Shown here: positions 8,319 through 16,180 of the stretch, one piece after another | Position numbering within the stretch: the stretch's first letter is position 1 | Layout: every line of letters starts with the position of its first letter | Assembly (NCBI GenBank): GCA_905214345.1 | Contig: CAJMLV010000012.1 | Coordinates: forward strand, 3,850-67,849 | DNA length: 64,000 nucleotides | Reading direction: 5' to 3' | Source of the DNA: an uncultured bacterium | Lineage (GTDB): Bacteria; Bacillota; Clostridia; Oscillospirales; Ruminococcaceae | Made by a program: the position numbers and the translations under genes | Notes under the pieces: model-generated | Database searches by the model: none | What the model was told of the DNA's origin: nothing | The model's input: only the letters and a program-made list of their open reading frames with translations

Positions 8319-8762
8319 GTGAAACTGGACCCCAAAAGCTATGCCAAGATGGTCCGCAGTGCCTCGCCCCCGTCACCGGTGGGCAAGGACTGCCTGTGGG
8401 CCTTTTTTGTGGGCGGCGGCATCTGTCTGGCAGGGGAGATGCTGCGCCAGACGTATCTGATCTGGTACGATGCCGAGATGGCCGGGACCCTCACCAGCAT
8501 CACCCTGATTTTTGCTTCCGCTGTGGCCACCCTGCTGGGCTGGTACCAGAAACTGGCTGCCCACGCCGGGGCGGGCACCCTGGTGCCTATCACCGGCTTT
8601 GCCAATTCGGTGGTCAGCCCGGCCATTGAGTTCAAGACCGAAGGCTGGGTCACCGGCATCGGTGCCCACATCTTCGGCATTGCGGGGCCGGTCATCGCCT
8701 ACGGCACCCTGGCCAGCTGGGTGTGGGGTGTGCTGTACTGGGCTATGAGCAAAGGGGGGTGA
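8319..8762 (+). CDS. spoVAC: Stage V sporulation protein AC
   Basis: 147-residue integral membrane protein, the usual SpoVAC length. It begins with the short conserved cytoplasmic segment and has about four helices, including the first (LWAFFVGGGICLAGE) and the conserved TGFANSVVSPAIEFKTEG region. SpoVAC is part of the forespore inner-membrane channel that imports dipicolinic acid and releases it at germination. The start is GTG 8319 after AAGGAAGTG. Its first helix resembles that of SpoVAE at 9799 (both have LWAF-VGGGIC), showing that the two are homologous. It overlaps the spoVAD region by sharing its stop area. Confidence 0.95.
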   Translation: MKLDPKSYAKMVRSASPPSPVGKDCLWAFFVGGGICLAGEMLRQTYLIWYDAEMAGTLTSITLIFASAVATLLGWYQKLAAHAGAGTLVPITGFANSVVSPAIEFKTEGWVTGIGAHIFGIAGPVIAYGTLASWVWGVLYWAMSKGG

Positions 8763-8767
8763 GTGCC

Positions 8768-9802
8768 GTGTCCATCCGCCGGAAAGATACCCTGGTATTT
8801 GAAAAGCCTCCGGTCATTGCCGCCTGGGCGGCGGTGGGAGGCAAACGGGAAGGGGAGGGGCCTCTCGCTTCCGGGTTTGACCTGCTGGTGGAGGATTCCG
8901 CCTTCCGGGCCGAGAATTGTCCCGGCTGGGAAAACGCCGAGACCCTGCTGCAGACAAAATGTGCCGAACTCTGCCTGCGCAAGGCGGGTATTTCCGCCGA
9001 CCGGGTCACCCTGGCTTTTGCGGGAGACCTGCAGGCCCAGTGTACCGCCAGCGCTTACGCTATGCGGGGGCTGGGCGTGCCCTTCGCCGGGCTGTATGGT
9101 GCCTGCAGCACCATGGCCGAAGGTCTGTGCCTGGGGGCTGCCTTCGCGGGGGCCGGGTACAGCGAGCGCACCCTGGTCATGACCAGCAGCCATTTCTGCG
9201 CCGCCGAACGGCAGTTCCGCACCCCGCTGGTCTATGGCGGCAAGCGCACCCCCACGGCCCAGTGGACCGCCACCGCCGCCGGGGCCTGCCTGCTGCGCCC
9301 GGCGGGGGCAGCGGGGGTGCCGGTGCTTTCGGTGACCTTCGGCCGTGTGCAGGACTTTGGGGTCCGGGACATCAACAATATGGGGGCCGCCATGATGCCC
9401 GCGGCGGCTTCCACCCTGCTGGCCTATTTCCACACCTTCGATGCCGTGCCCGGAGACTTCGACGCCGTCATCACCGGCGACCTGGGTGTGGTGGGCAGCG
9501 AACTTCTCCGGGCTCAGATGGCCCGGGAAGGCTATGACCTGTTCAATCACCTGGACTGCGGCTGTCTGCTCTATGACCGGAACCGGCAGGATGTGCAGGC
9601 CGGGGGCAGCGGTCCGGGGTGCAGTGCTTCGGTGCTCTGCTCCTGGATTCTCCCCCGGCTGCAGAGGGGAGAGTGGAAACGGGTGCTGTTTCTGGCCACC
9701 GGGGCCCTGATGAGCCAGACCACCTTTCTGCAGGGAGAAAGCATCCCCGGCATCGCCCATGCGGTGGAGCTGGGGGCACCGAAAGGGGAGAAGAACGGAT
9801 GA
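8768..9802 (+). CDS. spoVAD: Stage V sporulation protein AD
   Basis: 344 residues, close to the usual 338, with a thiolase-like fold. The conserved segment GACSTMAEGLCLG holds the cysteine at the position of the thiolase nucleophile, and PTAQWTATAAGA and ITGDLGVVG are family landmarks. SpoVAD sits on the forespore membrane and binds dipicolinic acid for import by SpoVAC/AE. The GTG at 8768 is chosen because AAAGGGGGGTGA ends five bases before it; a GTG at 8759 overlaps that ribosome site. The stop overlaps the spoVAE start (ATGA). Confidence 0.95.
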   Translation: MSIRRKDTLVFEKPPVIAAWAAVGGKREGEGPLASGFDLLVEDSAFRAENCPGWENAETLLQTKCAELCLRKAGISADRVTLAFAGDLQAQCTASAYAMRGLGVPFAGLYGACSTMAEGLCLGAAFAGAGYSERTLVMTSSHFCAAERQFRTPLVYGGKRTPTAQWTATAAGACLLRPAGAAGVPVLSVTFGRVQDFGVRDINNMGAAMMPAAASTLLAYFHTFDAVPGDFDAVITGDLGVVGSELLRAQMAREGYDLFNHLDCGCLLYDRNRQDVQAGGSGPGCSASVLCSWILPRLQRGEWKRVLFLATGALMSQTTFLQGESIPGIAHAVELGAPKGEKNG

Positions 9803-10155
9803 ATTATCTGTGGGCGTTCCTGGTGGGCGGCGGCATCTGCGTTGTGGGGCAGCTGCTCATTGATTATACCTCCCTGAGCCCGGCCCGCATCCTCACCGGG
9901 TATGTGGTGGCGGGGGTGGTGCTCAGCGCAGCGGGGCTGTATGCCCCACTGGCGGACCTGGCTGGGGCAGGGGCCAGTGTGCCTTTGCTGGGGTTCGGGC
10001 ATCTGCTGGCCCAGGGGGTCTGCCGGGCGGTGGATGAGACCGGCCTGCCGGGGATTTTCACCGGCGGGCTGTGCGCTGCTGCCGGGGGCATTGCCGCCAG
10101 CCTGGTCTTTGCCCTGCTGGCGGCGCTGGTGGGCCGCAGCCGGGACCAGAGTTGA
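9799..10155 (+). CDS. spoVAE: Stage V sporulation protein AE
   Basis: 118-residue membrane protein matching the SpoVAE (SpoVAEb) length, with about four helices and the paralogue signature YLWAFLVGGGICVVGQLL also present in SpoVAC. It completes the minimal clostridial operon spoVAC-AD-AE; the other Bacillus subunits (AA, AB, AF) are absent, as is common in clostridia. The ATG overlaps the spoVAD stop, and AAAGGGGAG is the ribosome site. The operon ends at the terminator at 10170. Confidence 0.93.
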   Translation: MNYLWAFLVGGGICVVGQLLIDYTSLSPARILTGYVVAGVVLSAAGLYAPLADLAGAGASVPLLGFGHLLAQGVCRAVDETGLPGIFTGGLCAAAGGIAASLVFALLAALVGRSRDQS

Positions 10156-10169
10156 GCCATATAAACGAA

Positions 10170-10207
10170 AATTCCCGCCTCGGGGCAAAAGCCCCGGGGC
10201 GGGAATT
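10170..10207. terminator. Bidirectional terminator between spoVAE and rpsT
   Basis: A 17-bp stem with one mismatch (AATTCCCGCCtCGGGGC at 10170-10186, complement 10191-10207) and an AAAA loop. A and T residues flank it on both sides. Confidence 0.85.
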
Positions 10208-10221
10208 GTTCTTGCGGGAAA

Positions 10222-10491
10222 TTACTGCGCAGCGTTGGCCTTGTTGTTGCGCTTGGCCATGCGGCTGACCTTGCGGGAAGCAGTGTTCTTATGGATGACA
10301 CCCTTGCTCTTGGCAGAGTCAATCGCGGCGACGGCCGCGCGGATGGCGGCGTCCTTGTCAGCAGCATTGCTGTCGATGGCAGCGTCTGCCTTCTTGATCA
10401 CTGTCTTCAGGTTGGTCTTGATGGCCTTGTTGTGCGCGGCTTCTTTCTTAGCCTGCACGACCCGGTCCTTCTGGGATTTAATGTTAGGCAT
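10222..10491 (-). CDS. rpsT: 30S ribosomal protein S20
   Basis: 89-residue basic protein with the S20 pattern MPNIKSQKDRVVQAKKEAAHN at the N-terminus (helical hairpin) and KGVIHKNTASRKVSRMAKR in the 16S-binding C-terminal helix. The ATG at 10491 follows AAGGAGGTG at ideal spacing. It is monocistronic, with its own promoter (10528-10559) and a terminator shared with spoVAE. Confidence 0.97.
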   Translation of the reverse strand: MPNIKSQKDRVVQAKKEAAHNKAIKTNLKTVIKKADAAIDSNAADKDAAIRAAVAAIDSAKSKGVIHKNTASRKVSRMAKRNNKANAAQ

Positions 10492-10527
10492 TCGTTCCAC
10501 CTCCTTGGTTGACCCATAACAGTACAA

Positions 10528-10559
10528 ATTATACTAGCATACTTTTGGGGCGGTTGCAA
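10528..10559 (-). promoter_or_regulatory. SigA-type promoter of rpsT
   Basis: On the minus strand TTGCAA (10554-10559) is 17 bases from TAGTAT (10531-10536), which overlaps a consensus TATAAT (10528-10533). Either hexamer may be the functional -10. Confidence 0.55.
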
Positions 10560-10653
10560 GACCTTTTTGAAATTTTTTGCCGCCTTTTTTGCGATTTTCG
10601 CCGCCCGGCGGGCGGTTTTCCCTCTGCAAAAGGCAAATCAGGGCCTCCTGCCG

Positions 10654-10661
10654 CATATACT
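10654..10661 (+). promoter_or_regulatory. Candidate sporulation sigma -10 element before spoIIP
   Basis: CATATACT lies 27 bases before the spoIIP ATG and matches the SigE-type -10 pattern CATAnnnT. The -35 region (around GCAAATC at 10633-10639) is a poor match. SpoIIP is under SigE and SigF in Bacillus. Confidence 0.4.
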
Positions 10662-10687
10662 CAAATCCAGGAGAGGAGGGGATCGCC

Positions 10688-11821
10688 ATGCTGGATCTGC
10701 GCCGTGGGCTGGCCCGGCTGGGGGCCGGGGCACTGGCGGGGGCCATAGGGCTGATGGGGGTGCTGGCGGCGTGCCGTCTGCCGCCGGGGGACTGGGGGCT
10801 GCGGGCCGCAGCCTGGCTGGTGGCACCCAGGGCTGCTGTATCGGCCTGGCAGGGGGAGAGCGCCCCGGCGGAGGATACTGCCCGCACCATGGCGGTGCCG
10901 CCAACGGCCACTCCGGCACCTGCCCCCTCGCCGGAACCCCAACCCACGCCTGCGGCTGCGGAACCGGCGGCCGCTCCGGCGCCACAGGCAACCTCCGCCG
11001 CGCCGCCGGATCTGGAAGACGCCGGTGAGATCCAGTCCCGCTTCTACAGCCAGGGAAGTGGAGACGGCTATGTGGAACTGACGGCGGGCAGCATCAAGAA
11101 CTCCACCCAGCACACCGACGCCGAGCTGGCCGAAGCCGCGGCGGCGGGGCTGCCCTTTGCGGTGGAACTGAATTCCGATGAACCCCAGGTACTGATCCTG
11201 CACACCCATGCCACCGAGACCTACCAGACCTGGGACGAGTTGGTGTATGACCCGGATTTCTCCGCCCGCACCACCGATACGTCCCTGAACATGTGCGCGG
11301 TGGGGGACCGCATGACCGAGATCCTGAATGAAGCGGGGATCAACACCGTCCACGACACCACCCTCCATGATTCACCCAGCTATACCGAAAGCTATGCCCG
11401 CAGCGCCCAGACCGCCCGCAGCTGGCTGGAGAAGTACCCCAGCATCAAGGTCGTTCTGGACGTTCACCGGGACGCCATCGAGACCTCCAACGGCGTGCGG
11501 CTGAAACCTCTGTGTGAGATCGAAGGCCGGGACACCGCCCAGGTGATGATCATTGCGGGGTGTGACAACGGCAGTACCGTCAACCTGCCCAACTGGCGGC
11601 AGAATCTGGGGTTTGCCGCTGCCTGGGAAGCGGAGATGGAGACCCTGTATCCCGGTCTGACCCGTCCGGTGTTGTGCGGGTACCGCTTCTACAACCAGGA
11701 TGTGACCACCGGCAGTCTGCTCATCGAGATCGGCGGCCATGCCAATACCCTGACCGAGGCAGTGCGGGCGGGAGAGTATGCCGCCCGGGCCCTGGCGTCC
11801 CTGTTTGGAGCCGCTATGTAA
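10688..11821 (+). CDS. spoIIP: Stage II sporulation protein P (peptidoglycan amidase/endopeptidase)
   Basis: 377-residue exported wall hydrolase of the SpoIID-SpoIIM-SpoIIP engulfment machine. An N-terminal membrane anchor (about residues 12-30) is followed by an Ala/Pro-rich linker to residue 110 and the amidase domain. The zinc-site motif LILHTHATE puts the catalytic His pair at 172-174, and the C-terminal SLLIEIGGHANT supplies the conserved Glu/His. The start ATG 10688 follows GGAGGGG. A SigE-like -10 lies just upstream. It reads toward asnS with a 74-base gap that carries a separate asnS promoter. Confidence 0.93.
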   Translation: MLDLRRGLARLGAGALAGAIGLMGVLAACRLPPGDWGLRAAAWLVAPRAAVSAWQGESAPAEDTARTMAVPPTATPAPAPSPEPQPTPAAAEPAAAPAPQATSAAPPDLEDAGEIQSRFYSQGSGDGYVELTAGSIKNSTQHTDAELAEAAAAGLPFAVELNSDEPQVLILHTHATETYQTWDELVYDPDFSARTTDTSLNMCAVGDRMTEILNEAGINTVHDTTLHDSPSYTESYARSAQTARSWLEKYPSIKVVLDVHRDAIETSNGVRLKPLCEIEGRDTAQVMIIAGCDNGSTVNLPNWRQNLGFAAAWEAEMETLYPGLTRPVLCGYRFYNQDVTTGSLLIEIGGHANTLTEAVRAGEYAARALASLFGAAM

Positions 11822-11830
11822 AAATTTTGC

Positions 11831-11859
11831 TGTACATTCCCGCTCCGATGCGCTATAAT
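11831..11859 (+). promoter_or_regulatory. SigA-type promoter of asnS
   Basis: TGTACA (11831-11836), 17 bases, TATAAT (11854-11859). A second TATAAT at 11870-11875 lacks a -35. Confidence 0.6.
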
Positions 11860-11895
11860 ACCCGTATCTATAATGTTAGAGGAGAGGGAAGTCCC

Positions 11896-13293
11896 ATGGA
11901 ATACCTGAAAAACCGGACCGAGTTGTCCAAGCTCTACACCGACACCCCCGCCGACGGAACCATCGTCACTGTCTGCGGCTGGGCCAAAACGGTGCGTGAT
12001 TCCAAAAACATTGGGTTCATTTCGCTGACCGACGGCAGCTGCTACAAACCCGTTCAGATCGTGTTTGAGGCTGCCCGCCTCGAAAATTATGCCCAGATCG
12101 CCAAGTGCGGCCTGTACACCAGCTTTGCGGTCACCGGCCGTCTGGTGCTGACCCCCGGCGCCCGTCAGCCCTTTGAGATCAACGCCGACGCCATCGAAGT
12201 GCTGGGCACCTGCGGCCCCGAATACCCGCTGCAGAAGAAAAAGATGAGCACCGAGTACCTGCGTACCATGACCCATCTGCGCCCCCGCACCAACACCTTC
12301 CTGGCTGCCTTCCGTCTGCGCGGTCAGGCGGCCTATGCCCTGCACCGCTTCTTCAACGAGAACGGCTTCACCTATGTGAACACCCCCATCTTCACCGGTT
12401 CCGACTGTGAGGGCGCCGGCGAGATGTTCCAGGTCACCACCATGAACCTGTGCGACATTCCCCGGGATGAGGAGGGCAAGGTGGACTTCACCCAGGACTT
12501 CTTCAAGTGCCCGGTGAACCTGACCGTTTCCGGCCAGCTGGAAGCCGAGGCCCTGGCTATGGCTCTGGGCAAGGTCTACACCTTCGGCCCCACCTTCCGT
12601 GCCGAAAAGAGCTACGACACCCGCCATGCCGCCGAATTCTGGATGATCGAGCCGGAAATGGCCTTTGCCGACCTGAACACCTACATGGATACCGCCGAGG
12701 CCATGACCAAGTACGTCATCCGTTACCTGCTGGACCACTGCGCCGATGAGCTGGCCTTCTTCAACCAGTTCTTTGACAAGGGCCTGCTGGAACGCCTGAA
12801 CCTGGTGGCCAACAGCGACTTTGCCCGGGTCAGCTACACCGACGCCATCGAACTGCTCAAGCAGAACGATGCCAACTTCCAGTACAAGGTGTCCTGGGGC
12901 ATGGACCTGCAGACCGAGCATGAACGCTATCTCACCGAGCAGGTGTTCAAGAAGCCGGTCTTCGTCACCGATTATCCCAAGGAGATCAAGGCTTTCTACA
13001 TGCGCATCAACGACGACGGCAAGACCGTGGCCGCGGCCGATATGCTGGTGCCGGGCATCGGCGAGCTGATCGGCGGTTCCCAGCGTGAGGAACGCCTGGA
13101 TGTGCTCACCGCCCGGCTGCATGAACTGGGCCTGAAGGAAGCCGACTACGACTGGTATCTGGACCTGCGCCGTTTCGGCAGCGTCAAGCATGCGGGCTAC
13201 GGCCTGGGCTTTGAGCGCCTGCTGATGTATGTCACCGGCATTCCCAACATCCGCGATGTCATCCCGTTCCCCCGCACCTGCGGTGGTTTCTGA
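11896..13293 (+). CDS. asnS: Asparaginyl-tRNA synthetase
   Basis: 465-residue class IIb synthetase charging tRNA-Asn. An N-terminal OB anticodon domain is followed by motif 2 in the region FGPTFRAEKSYDTRH and motif 3 GFGFERLLMYVTGIPNIRD (here GLGFERLL). The segment HLRPRTNTFLAAFRLR is typical of AsnS rather than AspS, and PFPRTCGGF is the AsnS C-terminus. Its presence means Asn-tRNA can be made directly, not only by amidotransferase. The start follows GAGGAGAGGG. The stop overlaps the mutY start (TGATG at 13291-13295). Confidence 0.97.
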   Translation: MEYLKNRTELSKLYTDTPADGTIVTVCGWAKTVRDSKNIGFISLTDGSCYKPVQIVFEAARLENYAQIAKCGLYTSFAVTGRLVLTPGARQPFEINADAIEVLGTCGPEYPLQKKKMSTEYLRTMTHLRPRTNTFLAAFRLRGQAAYALHRFFNENGFTYVNTPIFTGSDCEGAGEMFQVTTMNLCDIPRDEEGKVDFTQDFFKCPVNLTVSGQLEAEALAMALGKVYTFGPTFRAEKSYDTRHAAEFWMIEPEMAFADLNTYMDTAEAMTKYVIRYLLDHCADELAFFNQFFDKGLLERLNLVANSDFARVSYTDAIELLKQNDANFQYKVSWGMDLQTEHERYLTEQVFKKPVFVTDYPKEIKAFYMRINDDGKTVAAADMLVPGIGELIGGSQREERLDVLTARLHELGLKEADYDWYLDLRRFGSVKHAGYGLGFERLLMYVTGIPNIRDVIPFPRTCGGF

Positions 13294-14333
13294 TGCGGGG
13301 CGTCGCCGCAAAACTGCTGCCCTGGTTTGAACAGAATCGAAGGCTTCTGCCGTTTCGGCAGGAGCCTTCGGCTTACCATATCTGGGTCAGCGAGATCATG
13401 CTCCAGCAGACCCGGGTGGCCGCCGCGCTGCCCTACTATGAGCGGTTCGTTTCCGAACTGCCTACCCCGGCGGACCTGGCAGCCTGCCCGCCCGACCGCC
13501 TGCGCAAGCTGTGGCAGGGGCTGGGCTACTACAGCCGGGCCGCCAATATGCAGAAAGCCGCCCAGCAGGTGGTGGACCTGTACGGGGGCGAACTGCCTGC
13601 CGACTGGGACGCTTTGCGGGCGCTGCCCGGCATCGGGGATTACACCGCCGGTGCGGTGGCCAGTATCGCCTTCGGCATCCCCGCCCCGGCGGTGGACGGC
13701 AACGTGCTGCGGGTGTTTGCCCGCCTGTTTGACGATGATGCCGACATCACCCGCCCCGCCACCAAACAGCTGTTTACCCAGCGGGTGATGGAGGAGATGC
13801 CCAAAGAGACCCCCGGCCCCTACAACGAAGCCCTGATGGAACTGGGGGCACTGGTCTGCGTGCCGGGTACACCCCAGTGCGAAGTCTGCCCTTTGCGGGA
13901 AATCTGCCTGGGATATGCCTCCGGCCGTGCGGCATCTTTGCCCGTCAAGCCGCCCAAAAAGGAAAAGAAGAAGGTCCCGGTGACGGTGGCTCTCATCGAA
14001 AGCCCCGAAGGCCTGCTTCTGCAGCGCCGTCCGGCCAAAGGGCTGCTGGCCAACCTCTGGCAGCCCCTGTGTTTTGAGGGGCAGAGCCTGAGTCGGGAAG
14101 CCCTGGCTGCCGAGCTGGACAAGCTGGGGGTGGCCGTGACCTGGGGCGAGGCCCTGGCCCCGGCCCGGCATGTGTTTACCCACCGTATCTGGGAACTTTC
14201 CGGCTGGCGGGGCACCGCTGCTGCCTGCCCGCTGCCCGATGGTCTGGCCTGGGGCCGCGCTGACGATACAGCGGGGAATTTTACCGTTCCCAGCGCTTTT
14301 GCGGCCTATGTGCCCGGAGCGGGAAATGGGTGA
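13293..14333 (+). CDS. mutY: A/G-specific adenine DNA glycosylase MutY
   Basis: 346-residue base-excision repair enzyme that removes adenine opposite 8-oxoguanine. The catalytic Glu region is VSEIMLQQTRV, and the helix-hairpin-helix is LRALPGIGDYTAGAVASIAF with the catalytic Asp in VDGNVLRVF. The [4Fe-4S] loop is C-x6-C-x2-C-x5-C (CVPGTPQCEVCPLREIC). A C-terminal NUDIX-like domain recognising 8-oxoG follows. The one-base overlap with asnS (TGATG) implies coupled translation. Confidence 0.96.
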   Translation: MRGVAAKLLPWFEQNRRLLPFRQEPSAYHIWVSEIMLQQTRVAAALPYYERFVSELPTPADLAACPPDRLRKLWQGLGYYSRAANMQKAAQQVVDLYGGELPADWDALRALPGIGDYTAGAVASIAFGIPAPAVDGNVLRVFARLFDDDADITRPATKQLFTQRVMEEMPKETPGPYNEALMELGALVCVPGTPQCEVCPLREICLGYASGRAASLPVKPPKKEKKKVPVTVALIESPEGLLLQRRPAKGLLANLWQPLCFEGQSLSREALAAELDKLGVAVTWGEALAPARHVFTHRIWELSGWRGTAAACPLPDGLAWGRADDTAGNFTVPSAFAAYVPGAGNG

Positions 14334-14385
14334 ATTTTCACAGGAATTTTTCCTGGGCTGATGGCAAAATTTTACTTCTCTGTTG

Positions 14386-14414
14386 TTGTATTCTAACCCG
14401 GGGTCGGTTATAAT
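14386..14414 (+). promoter_or_regulatory. SigA-type promoter upstream of the small acidic membrane protein
   Basis: TTGTAT (14386-14391), 17 bases, TATAAT (14409-14414), about 90 bases before the ATG at 14507. Confidence 0.6.
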
Positions 14415-14506
14415 AAAGACAGTTGACCCCGGCGCAGGCCTTTTGTGAGGCACGCGCCAACACAACGCGGTCCGCCCCGCGGTCCGCCTGCTCGGAGGAA
14501 TGTACT

Positions 14507-14746
14507 ATGATGAAGAAATCCACCTTTGGCGTTGCTCTGGCTTTCATTGCGGCTGCGGCCGGTGTCCTGACCGCCGTTGCGCTGTATCTGCGCCGCCGCG
14601 AAAAGGAACTGGACGAGTACGAGCGTCTGCTGTACAGCGACAACGACTTTGAAGATGAGGACGAAGAGCCCATCTATGAGCCCATCGAGACCGAGGAGCC
14701 CAAGGCAAAGGATGGCGAAGAAGAGGACGAGGAAATCTCCTTCTGA
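14507..14746 (+). CDS. Small single-pass membrane protein with acidic tail (unknown)
   Basis: 79 residues. A short basic N-terminus (MMKKS) is followed by one hydrophobic helix (about residues 5-26), then RRREKELDEYERLL and a strongly acidic tail with more than 20 Glu/Asp. No family is recognised. The basic residues after the helix suggest the C-terminus is cytoplasmic. The start follows GGAGGA at seven bases, and a good SigA promoter precedes it. The composition suggests a small membrane scaffold or charge-based docking protein, but no function is assigned. It is followed by two SpoIIQ-like genes. Confidence 0.7.
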   Translation: MMKKSTFGVALAFIAAAAGVLTAVALYLRRREKELDEYERLLYSDNDFEDEDEEPIYEPIETEEPKAKDGEEEDEEISF

Positions 14747-14867
14747 TCTTTCCGCCGCATAAGACCTGCGCAAAAAAGGCCAGGTGCGGCCGGTGCGTGC
14801 CAACAGGCGCCCCGGATCGTACCCGGCTTTTGCTTTCTGGCCCCGGCCGCAACAGGAAGGAATGAGT

Positions 14868-16121
14868 ATGAAAAAACTGCTGCTTTGGCTGCTGATGGTC
14901 GTGTTGATGGTCGTGCTGCTGCTGGGCGGCACGGCAGCGGCGCTGTATGCCCTTACGGGGGAAAACAAGCTGCCGCAGACCCATCCCACCCTGAACGAAA
15001 CCGCCCTGGAACCCAACGGGTATGAGTGGACGGTGCCGGTCTTGGGGGATGTGGTGGAGCGTGACTTTACCAGCCTGACCAACCTGACGGTGCAGAAGTT
15101 GGGGGACATGGGGGATACCATCCCTGTCCTGACCCTGCCCGATTGGGTGAACCGCTCGGAACTGACCCTGACAGGGCCGGACGGTTCGGTGGTGCTGCAG
15201 GGCAGCGCTTCCGACTATGAAACCTATACCTATACCCAGAACGGCCAGTATCAGCTGGACCTGACCCTCTACCGTGACCCGGTGGAAGGTGTCAACGGCG
15301 TTTCCACCGGCTGGTACGCCTACCGTGTGAACTTTACGGTGAATATCCAGCCCAAGGCCACGTTGAGCACCACCAGCGCGCCCCAGGGTACGGTGGTGGC
15401 GGTGCTGGTCACCGGCATTCTGGACGGCAGCACTCCCACCCTGGAGAGTGATCTGGGCACCATCTGGTTCCGCAAGACCACCGACGGGTTCATGGGATAC
15501 ATTCCCGTGAGCTACAACACCACCGGCGGGGAGCATACGCTCACCCTGACCTGCGGTGATCTGGTGCAGGAACTGAGCCTCTCGGTCACCGAGAGCAAGG
15601 TTGCCACCGTACAGGTGGAAGCCGAGGAAGAAACGGACATACCCGGCGCGTCGGATCAGTACAAGAATGCGATCTGGCCGCTGTATACCCAGGGCAGCAG
15701 CGATAAGCTGTGGCAGGGCGCCTTCGCCGCCCCCTGCACCAGTCTGCCCTCTGCCGAATACGGCGACCGTCTGATGACCGACGGCACCGTGACCGGCCGT
15801 TCCACCGGCCTGACCTACGCCAATGCCGAACCGGGCAGCGATGTCAGCGCCCCGAGCAACGGCACTGTGGCTTTTGCGGGGGAACTGTCCCTCACCGGCG
15901 GCACCGTGGTCATTGATCACGGCTGCGGGGTCAAGAGCTATCTGTTCGGCTTGGGCACCGTTACGGTGCAGACGGGCCAGACCGTTTCCCGCGGGGATAC
16001 TGTGGGAACCACCACCGATGTGCATGACCTGATCTACGAACTGCGCATCGGCAACAAATCCGTCGATCCCGCCGCAGCCATCAAGGGCTCCAGCGGTCTG
16101 CAATACCAAGAGAACAAATGA
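14868..16121 (+). CDS. SpoIIQ-like membrane protein with degenerate M23/LytM domain (paralogue 1)
   Basis: 417 residues: a signal anchor helix (about 3-27), a beta-rich extracytoplasmic region (about 30-270) and a C-terminal LytM-like fold (about 310-410; GGTVVIDHGCGVKSYLFGLG). The M23 zinc ligands look lost: the first H-x3-D site reads TYANAEPGSDV and the terminal H-x-H reads LIYELRIG, so peptidase activity is unlikely. It aligns along its length with the next gene, for example NFTVNIQPKATLSTTSAPQG against SFTVSLRPSIRLNTVSTTQG. Its spore context and dead M23 fold recall SpoIIQ, which pairs with SpoIIIAH, but it is larger. The ATG at 14868 is preferred over 14862 for ribosome-site spacing. 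Confidence 0.7.
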   Translation: MKKLLLWLLMVVLMVVLLLGGTAAALYALTGENKLPQTHPTLNETALEPNGYEWTVPVLGDVVERDFTSLTNLTVQKLGDMGDTIPVLTLPDWVNRSELTLTGPDGSVVLQGSASDYETYTYTQNGQYQLDLTLYRDPVEGVNGVSTGWYAYRVNFTVNIQPKATLSTTSAPQGTVVAVLVTGILDGSTPTLESDLGTIWFRKTTDGFMGYIPVSYNTTGGEHTLTLTCGDLVQELSLSVTESKVATVQVEAEEETDIPGASDQYKNAIWPLYTQGSSDKLWQGAFAAPCTSLPSAEYGDRLMTDGTVTGRSTGLTYANAEPGSDVSAPSNGTVAFAGELSLTGGTVVIDHGCGVKSYLFGLGTVTVQTGQTVSRGDTVGTTTDVHDLIYELRIGNKSVDPAAAIKGSSGLQYQENK

Positions 16122-16155
16122 GAAGCTCCGTCGGGGGCTCCCCTTTTGTTCGCCG

Positions 16156-16164
16156 CATATAGAT
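16156..16164 (+). promoter_or_regulatory. Candidate sporulation sigma -10 element (CATATAGAT)
   Basis: CATATAGAT in the context CGCCGCATA, 17 bases before the gene at 16181. A similar CGCCGCATAAGA at 14753-14764 precedes the paralogue at 14868. No convincing -35 is seen at either. Confidence 0.3.
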
Positions 16165-16180
16165 ATGGGATGGGTTAGAT

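Noticed and set aside
13338..13370. A strong inverted repeat near the start of mutY that could be an asnS terminator.
   Set aside because: It lies inside the conserved N-terminal coding region of MutY and has no T run; probably a by-product of codon choice.
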